Assembly (NCBI RefSeq): GCF_001421535.1
Contig: NZ_LMKN01000008.1
Span: 772,980 to 836,979 of the forward strand
DNA: 64,000 nucleotides
From: Sphingomonas sp. Leaf20
Lineage (GTDB): Bacteria; Pseudomonadota; Alphaproteobacteria; Sphingomonadales; Sphingomonadaceae
Direction: 5' to 3'
Both the position numbers and the translations under genes were made by a program. The notes below the pieces were generated by a model that worked only from the letters and a program-made list of their open reading frames with translations, had not been told where the DNA came from and ran no database searches. Positions 8,633-17,384 of the stretch are shown here, one piece after another (the stretch's first letter is position 1; the number at the start of each line of letters is the position of its first letter).

Positions 8633-9811
8633 TTAATTGAAGCCGGGTTTGAGCACGACTTTGGTCACTTCGTTCTGGTTGTTCTTGAACATGTCGTAGC
8701 CCTTGGGAGCGTCCTCCAGATCCATCCGGTGCGAGATCAGGAAGGTCGTGTCGATCTTGCCTTCCATGATCGCGTTGAGCAGCGCGGGCATGTAATGCTG
8801 GACATGGGTCTGCCCGGTCTTGAGCGTGAGGCCCTTTTCCATGAGCGCGCCGAGCGGGAACTTGTCGATGAACCCGCCATAGACCGCGGGCATCGAGACG
8901 CGGCCGCCCTTGCGGCAGGCGATGATCGCCTGGCGGATCGAATGCGCGCGATCGGTGCCGAGGAAGGTCGACGCCTTGATCTGGTCGAGCACGTTGTCGA
9001 CGAAGAATCCGTGCGCCTCGAGTCCGACGCTGTCGATCACCGCGTCGGGGCCGATCCCGCCGGTCATCACCATCAGCGCCTCGTAGACCGCGCTTTCCTC
9101 ATAGTTGATCGTCTCCGCGCCGAACCGCTTGGCGAGCTCGAGACGGCGAGGAAAATGGTCGATCGCGATGACGCGCTCGGCGCCCATCAGGAACGCCGAC
9201 TGCACCGCGAACAGCCCGACCGGTCCGCAACCCCAGACCGCGACCGTGTCGCCGGGCTCGATCTGCGCATTCTCCGCCGCCATCCAGCCGGTCGGCAGGA
9301 TGTCCGAAAGGAACAGCACCTTCTCGTCGTCAACGCCGTCGGGAATCACGATCGGCCCGACATCGCTGAACGGCACGCGGACATATTCCGCCTGACCGCC
9401 CGCATAGCCGCCCGTCATGTGGCTGTAGCCGAACAGCCCTGCCATCGGCTGGCCATACAGTTCCTGCGCGATGTCCTGGTTGTCGGAGGGCAGGCCGTTG
9501 TCGCACGCCGAATATTGATGCTTGCCGCAGTGATAGCAGCTGCCGCACGCAATCGTGAACGGCACGACGACCTTCTGCCCCTTCTTCAGCGTCGACTTCG
9601 CGCCGACCTCGACGACCTCGCCCATGAACTCGTGGCCGAGGATGTCGCCGGCCTGCATCGTCGGGATATAGTTATCGTAGAGATGCAGATCGGATCCGCA
9701 GATCGCGGTCGCGGTGACCTTGATGATGCAGTCGCGCGGATTGACGATTTCGGGGTCGTCAACGGTATCGACGCGGACGTCGTGTTTGCCGTGCCAGGCC
9801 AGCGCGCGCAT
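8633..9811 (-). CDS. Zinc-dependent alcohol dehydrogenase (formaldehyde dehydrogenase-like)
   Basis: 392 residues of the medium-chain dehydrogenase family. Catalytic zinc ligands are in ICGSDLHLY and [10 protein letters not shown]. The structural zinc lobe is unusual: [15 protein letters not shown] keeps three spaced cysteines. The nucleotide fold [10 protein letters not shown] is followed by an acidic IDHFPRR that favours NAD(H). Length and the long insertion place it with glutathione-independent formaldehyde dehydrogenase-like enzymes. It overlaps the SRPBCC gene by a TGATG stop/start, so the two are translationally coupled. Substrate is not determined by sequence. Confidence 0.9.
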   Translation of the reverse strand: MRALAWHGKHDVRVDTVDDPEIVNPRDCIIKVTATAICGSDLHLYDNYIPTMQAGDILGHEFMGEVVEVGAKSTLKKGQKVVVPFTIACGSCYHCGKHQYSACDNGLPSDNQDIAQELYGQPMAGLFGYSHMTGGYAGGQAEYVRVPFSDVGPIVIPDGVDDEKVLFLSDILPTGWMAAENAQIEPGDTVAVWGCGPVGLFAVQSAFLMGAERVIAIDHFPRRLELAKRFGAETINYEESAVYEALMVMTGGIGPDAVIDSVGLEAHGFFVDNVLDQIKASTFLGTDRAHSIRQAIIACRKGGRVSMPAVYGGFIDKFPLGALMEKGLTLKTGQTHVQHYMPALLNAIMEGKIDTTFLISHRMDLEDAPKGYDMFKNNQNEVTKVVLKPGFN

Positions 9812-10404
9812 CAGGCCATCTCCTCTTCATGCTGCTTGCGGTTCATCGCGGCGGTCGCGATCTCGCCGGTTTCCATCAATTGCTTGAACCGCCGCAGGTC
9901 GCGGCGTGCCTGGATCGCGGGTTCGCGCTGGAACATCTTGGCGATGAGCTTTCCCACGAGACCGGCGGGTGGGTCGTACAGGATCGAAACGGTGACGACG
10001 GTGCCGCGCGCGCCGGCGTCGCGGAACTCGACGCGGCCGCTGTTGGCGACATCGGCGCCGTCTTCGGATCGCCACGCGATGAAGCCGTCCGGGGCCTCGT
10101 CGGTAATTTGCGAGGTCCACTCCACCGTCTTGCCGACGGGCGCCTTGACGACCCAGTGCGAGCGCTTGTCGTCGAGCAGCTCGACGCGCTCGACATTTTC
10201 CATGAAACTGGGGAGATTCGAGAAATCGCGGAAATAGGCGAACACGTCACTGACCGGACGGTTGATCGTCACCGCGCGTCCCACGAAGGATTCGCCCTCT
10301 CCCGTGACGAAGCCAGCGACCTCGGTGCCGCCGCCATGCTTCCACGTGGTCGGTGGCGCGTCGTCGCCATGCTGAGCGGCCTTTGTGACGTCAGCGGATG
10401 CCAT
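9811..10404 (-). CDS. SRPBCC family protein (cyclase/dehydrase-like)
   Basis: 197 residues. A START/Bet v1-like SRPBCC fold is recognisable from [19 protein letters not shown] to [14 protein letters not shown], which builds a hydrophobic ligand cavity. The C-terminal [25 protein letters not shown] is the characteristic tail of this proteobacterial subgroup. No signal peptide. It is the first gene of the three-gene unit and its stop overlaps the alcohol dehydrogenase start. The ligand is unknown. Such trios are common near stress-response genes in alphaproteobacteria, but no convincing GGAAC-type EcfG promoter was found upstream. Confidence 0.82.
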   Translation of the reverse strand: MASADVTKAAQHGDDAPPTTWKHGGGTEVAGFVTGEGESFVGRAVTINRPVSDVFAYFRDFSNLPSFMENVERVELLDDKRSHWVVKAPVGKTVEWTSQITDEAPDGFIAWRSEDGADVANSGRVEFRDAGARGTVVTVSILYDPPAGLVGKLIAKMFQREPAIQARRDLRRFKQLMETGEIATAAMNRKQHEEEMA

Positions 10405-10843
10405 GCCCGATCTCCTGTAACAATGTCAGGCGGTCAACGCGCGATGAGGCGACGCGGCGCGTTCGCTGCGCGTTCTACTCACCGCGCCGATGACACATCT
10501 CATCCATGATCGCGGGCGTTGTTGATATCGATCAATAGGAAAATATCCGGGACGACCGCGCGCGTCGGAGATTGTGCAGGCTCTACGGCTGCCATCGCAA
10601 ATCCTTGGAGCGTCACAGTATTACGCAAGGTGAATGCTCGTCGCCAATGGATGCTCTCGGCGATGTCGCCGCGAAATTCGTCGACAGGCGCAAATCAACT
10701 CTTAGACTTGCCGCCCGGGGACCAACTAGCTTCCGGGCTATGCTTGCTTCGTGTGCCGCGCGATCCGCCGGCGGGGGTGGTGGTCAGCGTCGTAATCAAG
10801 CGTTGGATTTGCGCACCGGGGCAGCGTGCTGCATGGCAATCCC
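10405..10843. other. Divergent intergenic region upstream of the mrp operon
   Basis: About 440 bases between the SRPBCC gene (minus) and mrpA (plus). It must contain promoters for both units. It is patchy in composition, with an AT-richer part at 10515-10560. Short open frames occur but none has family features or a credible ribosome site. No RNA gene or clear operator was identified. Confidence 0.4.
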
Positions 10844-13570
10844 ATGCTCGTACTTCTCGCCGTCTCGCTTATCGGAAGTTGCCTGCTTCCCCTCATCGCG
10901 CGGGTGATGACGCGCGGGGCGGGGCTTGTCGTCGCGCTGTTTCCGCTCGGGCTGTTCGTCGCGTTCGTCCGGATGTCCGACATCGTCGAACGCGGCTGGG
11001 TGCGCACCGAGCAGCGCAGCTGGTCGCCGGAGATCGGGTTCGACCTGACATTGCGCCTCGACGGCTTCTCGTTTCTCTTCTGCCTGTTGATCACCGGGAT
11101 CGGCACGTTGGTGATGGCCTATTCGGGCGGCTATCTGACGGGCAAGCCACAGCGGCAGCGGTCCCGGTTCTTCACGCTGATCCTGCTGTTCATGACCGCG
11201 ATGCTCGGGACCGTGCTCGCCGACAACCTGCTGTTGATGGCGACGATGTGGGAGGCGACGAGCATCCTGTCGTTCCTGCTGATCGGGTTCGACAGCCGGT
11301 CCGCCCGCGCGCGTCGTGCGGCGGTGATGGCATTGCAGGTAACCGCGGGTGGCGGGCTGGCGCTGGTCGCGGCGGTCGTGATGATCGGCCATGTCCTGGG
11401 AAGCTATTCGCTTGCCGAGGCGGTCAATCGCAGTGGCGAACTCGCTGCATCGCCCTGGGCGACGCCGATCGTCATCGCGGTGCTGGTCGCAGGCTTCACC
11501 AAGTCGGCGCAGTTTCCGTTTCACTTCTGGCTGCCCAACGCGATGCAGGCGCCGACGCCGGCATCCGCCTTCCTGCATTCGGCGACGATGGTGAAGCTCG
11601 GCATCTACCTTCTCGCGCGCTTCGAGCCGCTGATCGCCGCAACCGGGTGGGGCCGCACGGTCATGATCGTCGTCGCATGCGTGACCATGGTGATCGCTGC
11701 GGTCCAGGCGCTGCGGGCGGAGAGTTTCAAGGCCGCGCTCGCCTATTCGACGATTGCCTCGCTCGGCATCCTGGTATTGCTGATCGGGCTCGACGGGCCG
11801 ACCGCGACGGTCGCGATGATCGGCTTCCTGATTGCGCACGCGCTCTACAAGGCCGCGTTGTTCTTCTGTGCAGGCTCGGTGCTGCACTTGACGGGGCAAG
11901 GGTCGCTCCGCTCGCTCGGCGGGCTTGCGCGCCGGATGCCGATGACCGCGATCGCGTGCACGGGGGCCAGCCTGTCGATGGCAGGGATCCCGCCCTTTTT
12001 CGGCTTCATCACCAAGGAATTCCTGTTCCAGGCGCAGATCGAAAGCAGCTGGGAAAGCGTCCCGATCGCGATCGCGGTTCTGGTCAACGCCGTGATGGTG
12101 GGCGTCGCGGCGGTGGTGACGCTGCGGCCGTTCTTCCTTGCATCGGCCGAACCGGTCGAGATGCGCCACCGCGAGAGCATCTCGCTGGGCGTGCCGCCGC
12201 TGCTGCTGGCGATGCTCGGGCTATTGCTCAGTCTCGATCCGAGCTGGATGGAGCGCGTGGTGATACGGCCTGCCGTCGCTGCCGTGTATCGCCGGCCGAT
12301 CGATGTCGATGTCGCGGTGTGGCACGGGATCACGCCGATGCTCATGCTTAGCGGCCTCGTCGTGCTGGTGGGCGTCGTCATCGCGGTATTCTGGGCGCCG
12401 ATCCATACGATGCTGCGCGGCAGCGACCGGTTCGAGCAATTCGGTATCGAGCAGTTCTGGGAACGCAGTCAGCGCGCGATGATGGCATTCAGCGCCCGGA
12501 CGGTGGCGTGGACCGAGCATGGCGACCTCCGCGTGCTGCTGGGGGTGGTCATCGCCACGATCACGGGGATCGCCGGGTGGGCGATCGTTGCCGGCGCGGG
12601 GCCGCTTCGGATCTCCCCGGGTGCGGCGCCCCATCTCGCCGATATCCTCATCGCGCTCCTCGCGGTTGCCGGTGCGGTCGTGGCCGCGCGGTCGGCAAAC
12701 CTGCTGACGACGATGCTGGGGGTCGGCCTGACGGGCTTTGCGGCCGCGATCCTGTTCATGGCCGGCGGCGCACCCGATCTCGCGATCACGCAGTTTGCGG
12801 TCGAGGCGTTGCTGGTCGTCATGCTGACCGCGATGCTCGCGACGCTGCCGCTCGTCGCATCGCGCACGCGAACGGTGTCGCAACGCGGCGTCGACGCGCT
12901 TCTTGGGGCGGCACTGGGGACGATCCTGTTCGTTGCGACGCTCGATGCCGCGGCGATCGACCATCCCGCGCTTGCGTCCGACTTCTTCGGCCAAATGAGC
13001 TATATCGCAGGGCGGGGGCATAACGTCGTCAACGTCATCCTCGTCGACTTCCGCGCGTTCGATACGCTGGGCGAAACCGTGGTCATCGCCGCCGCAGCGA
13101 TATTGGGGGCGGCGTTGCTGCGGGGCGTCGATGCCAATGACGGCGATGCGCGGCACGATGTCCATTTCAGTTTCTCGACCACCGCCAAACCCCTCTTCAT
13201 CCTGCTCATCGCCGCGTCGCTCGTGATCCTGTGGCGCGGGCATGATCAGCCGGGCGGCGGCTTTATCGGTGGCCTGGTCGGGTCGCTCGCCTTTGCCGTG
13301 CTGTCGCTCGCCCGCGGTCCCGTCGCGGCAGCGGGCACGTTGCGCGTTTCGCCGATCACGCTGGTGGGTGTCGGGCTGCTGCTGACGATCGGGAGCGGGC
13401 TGGCGGGGATGTGGGCGGGCGACGCCTACCTCACGCATCTGTGGTGGGAGCCGGACAACTGGCTGCCCAAGATGGGTACCACCATCGTGTTCGATGTCGG
13501 CGTCTATCTCGTCGTCCTGGGGGCTGTATTGACCTATCTGTTCGGGCTCCAGCGGGAGGCGGCGCGATGA
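10844..13570 (+). CDS. mrpA: Na+/H+ antiporter subunit A, fused MrpA-MrpB type
   Basis: About 908 residues from the Met at 10844; an in-frame Met six codons earlier is less likely. It is almost entirely transmembrane. The N-terminal ~500 residues are a NuoL-like proton-channel module (WEATSILSFLLIG, PAMMVKLGIYL-like helix after FLHSATM, KEFLFQAQIE). The C-terminal third contains the MrpA tail and a MnhB-type domain (GHDQPGGGFIGGLVGSLAF). The protein is the largest subunit of the Mrp complex that exchanges cytoplasmic Na+ for external H+ and supports alkaline and salt tolerance. Stop and next start overlap (ATGA). Confidence 0.95.
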   Translation: MLVLLAVSLIGSCLLPLIARVMTRGAGLVVALFPLGLFVAFVRMSDIVERGWVRTEQRSWSPEIGFDLTLRLDGFSFLFCLLITGIGTLVMAYSGGYLTGKPQRQRSRFFTLILLFMTAMLGTVLADNLLLMATMWEATSILSFLLIGFDSRSARARRAAVMALQVTAGGGLALVAAVVMIGHVLGSYSLAEAVNRSGELAASPWATPIVIAVLVAGFTKSAQFPFHFWLPNAMQAPTPASAFLHSATMVKLGIYLLARFEPLIAATGWGRTVMIVVACVTMVIAAVQALRAESFKAALAYSTIASLGILVLLIGLDGPTATVAMIGFLIAHALYKAALFFCAGSVLHLTGQGSLRSLGGLARRMPMTAIACTGASLSMAGIPPFFGFITKEFLFQAQIESSWESVPIAIAVLVNAVMVGVAAVVTLRPFFLASAEPVEMRHRESISLGVPPLLLAMLGLLLSLDPSWMERVVIRPAVAAVYRRPIDVDVAVWHGITPMLMLSGLVVLVGVVIAVFWAPIHTMLRGSDRFEQFGIEQFWERSQRAMMAFSARTVAWTEHGDLRVLLGVVIATITGIAGWAIVAGAGPLRISPGAAPHLADILIALLAVAGAVVAARSANLLTTMLGVGLTGFAAAILFMAGGAPDLAITQFAVEALLVVMLTAMLATLPLVASRTRTVSQRGVDALLGAALGTILFVATLDAAAIDHPALASDFFGQMSYIAGRGHNVVNVILVDFRAFDTLGETVVIAAAAILGAALLRGVDANDGDARHDVHFSFSTTAKPLFILLIAASLVILWRGHDQPGGGFIGGLVGSLAFAVLSLARGPVAAAGTLRVSPITLVGVGLLLTIGSGLAGMWAGDAYLTHLWWEPDNWLPKMGTTIVFDVGVYLVVLGAVLTYLFGLQREAAR

Positions 13571-13944
13571 TCCTTCTCCATGCGCTGGCAGCGGCGGTCA
13601 TCATCGCCTGCGCGCTGTACATGATCCTGTCGCGCAACCTCGTGCGTATCCTGCTCGGCCTCGCGCTGATGGCGACGGGGGTGAACGTGATGCTGTTCGT
13701 CGTCGGCGGAAACGGTGTGCGACAGCCGCCGCTGATACGCGATGGCGAGCAGGTCCTTGGGCCATCCGCGGACCCGACCAGCCAGGCGCTGATCCTCACC
13801 GCGATCGTCATCGGCTTTGCGCTCACGATCGTGCTGGCGACGATCGTGCTGCGCGGGTGGCGTTCGACAGGGTCGCTCGACGCGCGCGATCTCGAAGCCA
13901 CTGAGCAACAGCGCGACGCCGAATCCATCGAGCCAGCGTCATGA
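13567..13944 (+). CDS. mrpC: Na+/H+ antiporter subunit C
   Basis: 125 residues, starting at the ATG that overlaps the mrpA stop codon. Three membrane helices and the conserved ILSRNLVRILLGLALMATGVN segment identify a NuoK-like MrpC/MnhC subunit. The DPTSQALILTAIVIGFA motif near residue 78 is typical of the family. A hydrophilic, acidic tail (SLDARDLEATEQQ) ends the protein. It overlaps mrpD by four bases, so production of the membrane subunits is coupled. Confidence 0.95.
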   Translation: MILLHALAAAVIIACALYMILSRNLVRILLGLALMATGVNVMLFVVGGNGVRQPPLIRDGEQVLGPSADPTSQALILTAIVIGFALTIVLATIVLRGWRSTGSLDARDLEATEQQRDAESIEPAS

Positions 13945-15404
13945 ACGACGCCGTCACGCTGCTGGCGCCGGTTGCCGTGCCGTTATCGGGTGCCGCGATC
14001 GCGGCGCTGCTGCGGAACCACGCGTCGTTGTGCAGGGCCTGGTCGGGGCTGATGACCGTGCTCACGCTGCTGGCAGCGGGAGCGTTGCTGGCGCGCGCGA
14101 TCGATCCGGCGCCGCTCGCGATCGTCGTCTTTGGCGGCTGGCCGCAAGGCATCGGCATCGGTTTTGCGGCCTGGCTTCCGGGCGCCGTGCTCGTTGTCGT
14201 CGTCGCGCTGGTCGCGACCGCGGCGGCGATTTTCGCGATCGCCGACATCGGCGCACGTCGCCGGCGGGCGGGCTATGACGCCCTGATGCTCGCGCTTGTC
14301 GGCGCGGTGAACGGTGCGCTTCTGACCACCGACCTGTTCAATCTCTACGTGTGGTTCGAGCTTGCGCTGGTCGCGGCGCTGGGCCTGATCCTGCTCGACC
14401 GGCGGCGTCACCAGGTCGGCGGCGCGACGCGGTACGCGGTGTTCGGCATGGTCGGCGCGACCGCGATCCTTGCGGGGATCGGGCTTCTGTACGGCGCCAC
14501 CGGGACGCTCGATCTGGCGAGCCTCGCCGCGATCCTCAAGACGCAACCGCCAAGCGTCGCGACGAGCGTCGCGGCGGCGCTTCTGCTGTCGGGCTTCGCG
14601 CTGAAATCGGGCCTCGCACCGTTTCACGTCTGGCTGCCCGCATCCTACGCATCCGCGCCGCTGACGGTGGCCGCGGTGTTCGCGGCGTTGATGACCAAGA
14701 TGGGATTTTACGCGCTGCTGCTGGTCATGGCCGGCGTTTTCGGCGCGGGCGCGGCGCAATTGTCGCCCGTCATCGCGATCCTCGCTGCGGCGACGATGCT
14801 GCTGTGCGCGCTCGCGACGCTGGCGCAATCCGACATGCGCCGTCTGATCGGCTACCATGTGGTGGCGCAGGTCGGGTATATGGCGGCGGGGCTTGCGATC
14901 GGTTCGGCGGCCGGGCTGGCGGCGGCGAGCTTCTACATGGTGCATTCGATGATCGTGCAGGCCAATCTGTTCCTCGGCATCGGCGCGATCCGGCGTGCGA
15001 CGGGCAGCTGGGACCTGAAGCGCGCGGGCGGCATGGTCCGCTCCGATCCGATGTTCGTGTTCCTGTTCGCGGTTCCGATGCTGTCGCTGGCAGGGATCCC
15101 CCCGCTGTCCGGTTTCTGGGCGAAGCTCTTCATTCTGCGTGCGGCGGTCGCCGGCGGAATGGGCTGGATGGCACTCGTCGCGCTGATCGCCGCGATGCTG
15201 ACCATCGTGTCGGTCGCCAATCTGTGGGCGGAGGCCTGCTGGAAGGCCAGCCCGATCAAACGCCAGGCGCGCGCGATACCGCATGCGATGCGCGCGGGGA
15301 TGGCGGTGCTGTCGATTGCGACGATCGCGATCGGGCTGTTCCCGCAACCGCTCTGGATCGTTGCAGAGGCGTCCGCGCGTGCGCTGATGGAGCTCGGCCA
15401 ATGA
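13941..15404 (+). CDS. mrpD: Na+/H+ antiporter subunit D
   Basis: 487 residues with about 14 membrane helices, a NuoM/N-like proton-translocating subunit. The LFNLYVWFELALVAALGL helix holds the conserved membrane glutamate. A lysine lies in ALKSGLAPFHVWLP and the histidine-containing IGYHVVAQVGYM segment follows. The helix AGIPPLSGFWAKLFIL is characteristic of MrpD. Both flanking junctions are ATGA overlaps. It should act with MrpA as one of the two ion-pumping modules. Confidence 0.96.
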   Translation: MNDAVTLLAPVAVPLSGAAIAALLRNHASLCRAWSGLMTVLTLLAAGALLARAIDPAPLAIVVFGGWPQGIGIGFAAWLPGAVLVVVVALVATAAAIFAIADIGARRRRAGYDALMLALVGAVNGALLTTDLFNLYVWFELALVAALGLILLDRRRHQVGGATRYAVFGMVGATAILAGIGLLYGATGTLDLASLAAILKTQPPSVATSVAAALLLSGFALKSGLAPFHVWLPASYASAPLTVAAVFAALMTKMGFYALLLVMAGVFGAGAAQLSPVIAILAAATMLLCALATLAQSDMRRLIGYHVVAQVGYMAAGLAIGSAAGLAAASFYMVHSMIVQANLFLGIGAIRRATGSWDLKRAGGMVRSDPMFVFLFAVPMLSLAGIPPLSGFWAKLFILRAAVAGGMGWMALVALIAAMLTIVSVANLWAEACWKASPIKRQARAIPHAMRAGMAVLSIATIAIGLFPQPLWIVAEASARALMELGQ

Positions 15405-15736
15405 AGGCTATCCGCCGTTTCGTCGCCGTGCCCGCGCTGCTTCTCGTCTTTCTCTGGGATCTTGTCGTGTCATCGTTCCGCGTCGCCGCGATCGTGCTCG
15501 GCAGGCCGGTACGGACTCATCCCGCGATCCTGGTTCTGGTCACCGACCTGCGACGCCCATGGGCGGTCGCGCTGCTCGCCTATCTGACGTCGCTGACCCC
15601 CGGTTCGACATGCCTTCATGTCTCCGACGACCGGTGCACATTGTATCTGCACGTCCTCGATGCGCGCGATCCGGCCGCCACGATCGCGCGGTTCCGCCGC
15701 CTCTACGAACGCTGGGTCAAGGTACTGGAGGCATGA
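15401..15736 (+). CDS. mrpE: Na+/H+ antiporter subunit E
   Basis: 111 residues, with the ATG at 15401 overlapping the mrpD stop. This is shorter than many MrpE proteins (about 160 residues), because the usual extra N-terminal helices are reduced to one, LLLVFLWDLVVSSF. The core IVLGRPVRTHPAILVLVTDL and the SLTPGSTCLHVSDD segment are conserved. MrpE is needed for assembly of the complex in other bacteria. The short form is common in alphaproteobacterial operons and is not taken as a truncation. Confidence 0.92.
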   Translation: MKAIRRFVAVPALLLVFLWDLVVSSFRVAAIVLGRPVRTHPAILVLVTDLRRPWAVALLAYLTSLTPGSTCLHVSDDRCTLYLHVLDARDPAATIARFRRLYERWVKVLEA

Positions 15737-16011
15737 TGGCGTTCGACCTTTCCGCGATCGTCTGGGGGATGATGGCGATGCTGTGTCTCGTCACCGGCCT
15801 GGCGGCGTGGCGGATGCTCCGCGGTCCGACGTCCGCGGATCGGTTCGTCGCGTTCGACATGCTCACCGCGGTCGCGGTCGCGTTCTCCGCGCTGATCGCG
15901 GTGGCGTCAGGCAGGAGCGGGTTTCTCGACGTCGCGCTCGTGCTGTCGCTGGTCAACTTCGTCGCGACCGCCGCGTTTGCGCTCTTCCTCGAACGAAAGA
16001 CGCGCTCATGA
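15733..16011 (+). CDS. mrpF: Na+/H+ antiporter subunit F
   Basis: 92 residues with three membrane helices. The signature WRMLRGPTSADRFVAFDML after the first helix is diagnostic for MrpF/MnhF. The C-terminal helix (LSLVNFVATAAFALFL) ends in a basic ERKTRS. ATGATG at 15733 offers two starts; the first overlaps the mrpE stop. It overlaps mrpG by four bases. Confidence 0.95.
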   Translation: MMAFDLSAIVWGMMAMLCLVTGLAAWRMLRGPTSADRFVAFDMLTAVAVAFSALIAVASGRSGFLDVALVLSLVNFVATAAFALFLERKTRS

Positions 16012-16343
16012 CGGTGCTCGGGCTGATCCTCATGGGGGCGGGCGTCCTGTTCCTGCTGGTCGCCGCGATCGGACTGGTGCGGCTGCCCGATGCGCTGCAG
16101 CGGATGCACAGCGCGACCAAGGCAGGGACATTGGGAACCGCGCTGGTGATCCTCGGCGCGATGCTCACGGGCGAAGTCGCACGCCCGCAATCGGGGTTGC
16201 TGACGATCATCTTCCTGCTCGTGACGCTGCCGCTCGGCGCGCAGCTGCTCGGACGCGCAACCTATGTCGCCCGCACGCCGCTCGAAGGGCTCGAGGACGA
16301 CCCGCTGGCGGAGGACGAGGGATCGGGGCTGACACGGAAATAG
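16008..16343 (+). CDS. mrpG: Na+/H+ antiporter subunit G
   Basis: 111 residues, the last gene of the operon. Three helices and the strongly conserved LVRLPDALQRMHSATKAGTLG motif identify MrpG. The C-terminus is an acidic, hydrophilic tail (LEDDPLAEDEGSG). With mrpA(B), C, D, E and F it completes the hetero-oligomeric antiporter. No intrinsic terminator follows; a tRNA gene on the opposite strand begins 85 bases downstream. Confidence 0.95.
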   Translation: MTVLGLILMGAGVLFLLVAAIGLVRLPDALQRMHSATKAGTLGTALVILGAMLTGEVARPQSGLLTIIFLLVTLPLGAQLLGRATYVARTPLEGLEDDPLAEDEGSGLTRK

Positions 16344-16428
16344 CCGGATCGACCGTGCAGGCGCGGGCACGTGCGTCGCGCCAGATCATCGGGAAGCCCG
16401 GCGGCGGCGGGTGCCTGGATCGAGATGA

Positions 16429-16504
16429 TGGTGCCGGTTGCAGGAATCGAACCCGCGACATCCAGTTTACAAAACTGGCGCTCTACCAACTGAGCTAAAC
16501 CGGC
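16429..16504 (-). tRNA. tRNA-Thr (anticodon UGU)
   Basis: A 76-base gene including the encoded CCA end. The acceptor stem GCCGGTT pairs with AACCGGC. The D arm is AGCTCAGTTGGTAGAGC, the anticodon stem CCAGT/ACTGG carries the loop TTTGTAA with anticodon TGT (read U-G-U), and the T arm contains GGTTCGATTCC. It decodes ACA/ACG-type threonine codons. It lies between mrpG (opposite strand) and a DUF429-like gene on the same strand. No attachment-site duplication was seen. Confidence 0.96.
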
Positions 16505-16521
16505 CTGAATCGCCTCATGCG

Positions 16522-17382
16522 TCAGGTGACGCCGAAGGTCCAGCCTTCGGTGGCCGCAATATGCGCCGTCATTGCAGGCGGGTGCCAGAATTCTTCCGTA
16601 CACGCGTGCCGACGAAGCCACGCGGCGCCGACGATCGCATCAGTCGAGTGATCGTCATACTGGCGAAGCGGAGCGTGCGCCGCCGAACCGAACGCCGCGA
16701 GCGCGGCATCGAGCGCGCCGGGGTCACGGATCTTGCTGCGTCCCGCGGGCACTCCTGCCGCGCGCGCGGCGATGCTCGTATAAATCTCAACGATCGTGGC
16801 TCCGGTCGCCGACGGCGGATCGAACGGCCAGACGGGTATCGCCCGATCGAGACGGTGGAGCAGGCGCATGCCCGCAAAGCTCGCCTTGGCAACCTGCGCG
16901 GCGCCGATCGCGTCGTAGACCGTCGACGGTTTGCGTCCCCCGTCGCTCGCGATCTCGCAGCGTCGCCAGTACAGGAAATCGGCCTTGGTACCGTCCGCTG
17001 CGCCCAGGTAGAAATGTGTGCCGCGTCGCCGTTCGATGAACGAAGCGGCGCCCAGGTCGGCGTCGTCGCTCTCCGCGTCGACGCTCGCCCATAACGCTCG
17101 CGCATCGGAAGTCGCGGCGTCACCGGGAAGGTGTGCGCCCCGCTCGACGAACGGCGCGGAGAAGCTGAAATCGAACCCGACGAGCAACGGCGCGTCGCGC
17201 TGCGCGAGCAGCCAGTCGAGCACGGCGGTCCGCGACCAGACGCCGTCGGGTGCGGGGACCAGCACGGGTGCCGCGCATCCCTGCTCGCACAGCGCGACGG
17301 CGATCCCCTTGTGGCGTCTGCCCTTTGCCCCGGACCAGTCGATCACCGCGAACTGCCGGAAATGAACGGGTGAACCCACCAC
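16522..17382 (-). CDS. DUF429-like protein with predicted RNase H-like fold
   Basis: About 286 residues. The frame is open much further upstream, but that part is antisense to the end of the serine hydrolase gene, so the start is placed at a GTG just after that gene's stop (17385). The first conserved segment, FAVIDWSGAKG, has the Asp of an RNase H-like beta strand. VGFDFSFSAP, STVYDAIGAAQVAKAS and DHSTDAIVGAAW supply further acidic residues. This resembles DUF429-type predicted nucleases or NTPases. Function is unknown. The start codon is uncertain (GTG at 17382 or 17379). Confidence 0.65.
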   Translation of the reverse strand: MVGSPVHFRQFAVIDWSGAKGRRHKGIAVALCEQGCAAPVLVPAPDGVWSRTAVLDWLLAQRDAPLLVGFDFSFSAPFVERGAHLPGDAATSDARALWASVDAESDDADLGAASFIERRRGTHFYLGAADGTKADFLYWRRCEIASDGGRKPSTVYDAIGAAQVAKASFAGMRLLHRLDRAIPVWPFDPPSATGATIVEIYTSIAARAAGVPAGRSKIRDPGALDAALAAFGSAAHAPLRQYDDHSTDAIVGAAWLRRHACTEEFWHPPAMTAHIAATEGWTFGVT

Positions 17383-17384
17383 CC

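Noticed and set aside
13983..15401. A 472-codon frame opposite mrpD.
   Set aside because: Shadow of a high-GC gene; mrpD motifs are on the plus strand.
16429..16504. Whether the tRNA-Thr gene is an integration site for an island.
   Set aside because: No integrase or 3'-end duplication of the tRNA was seen on either side within the window.
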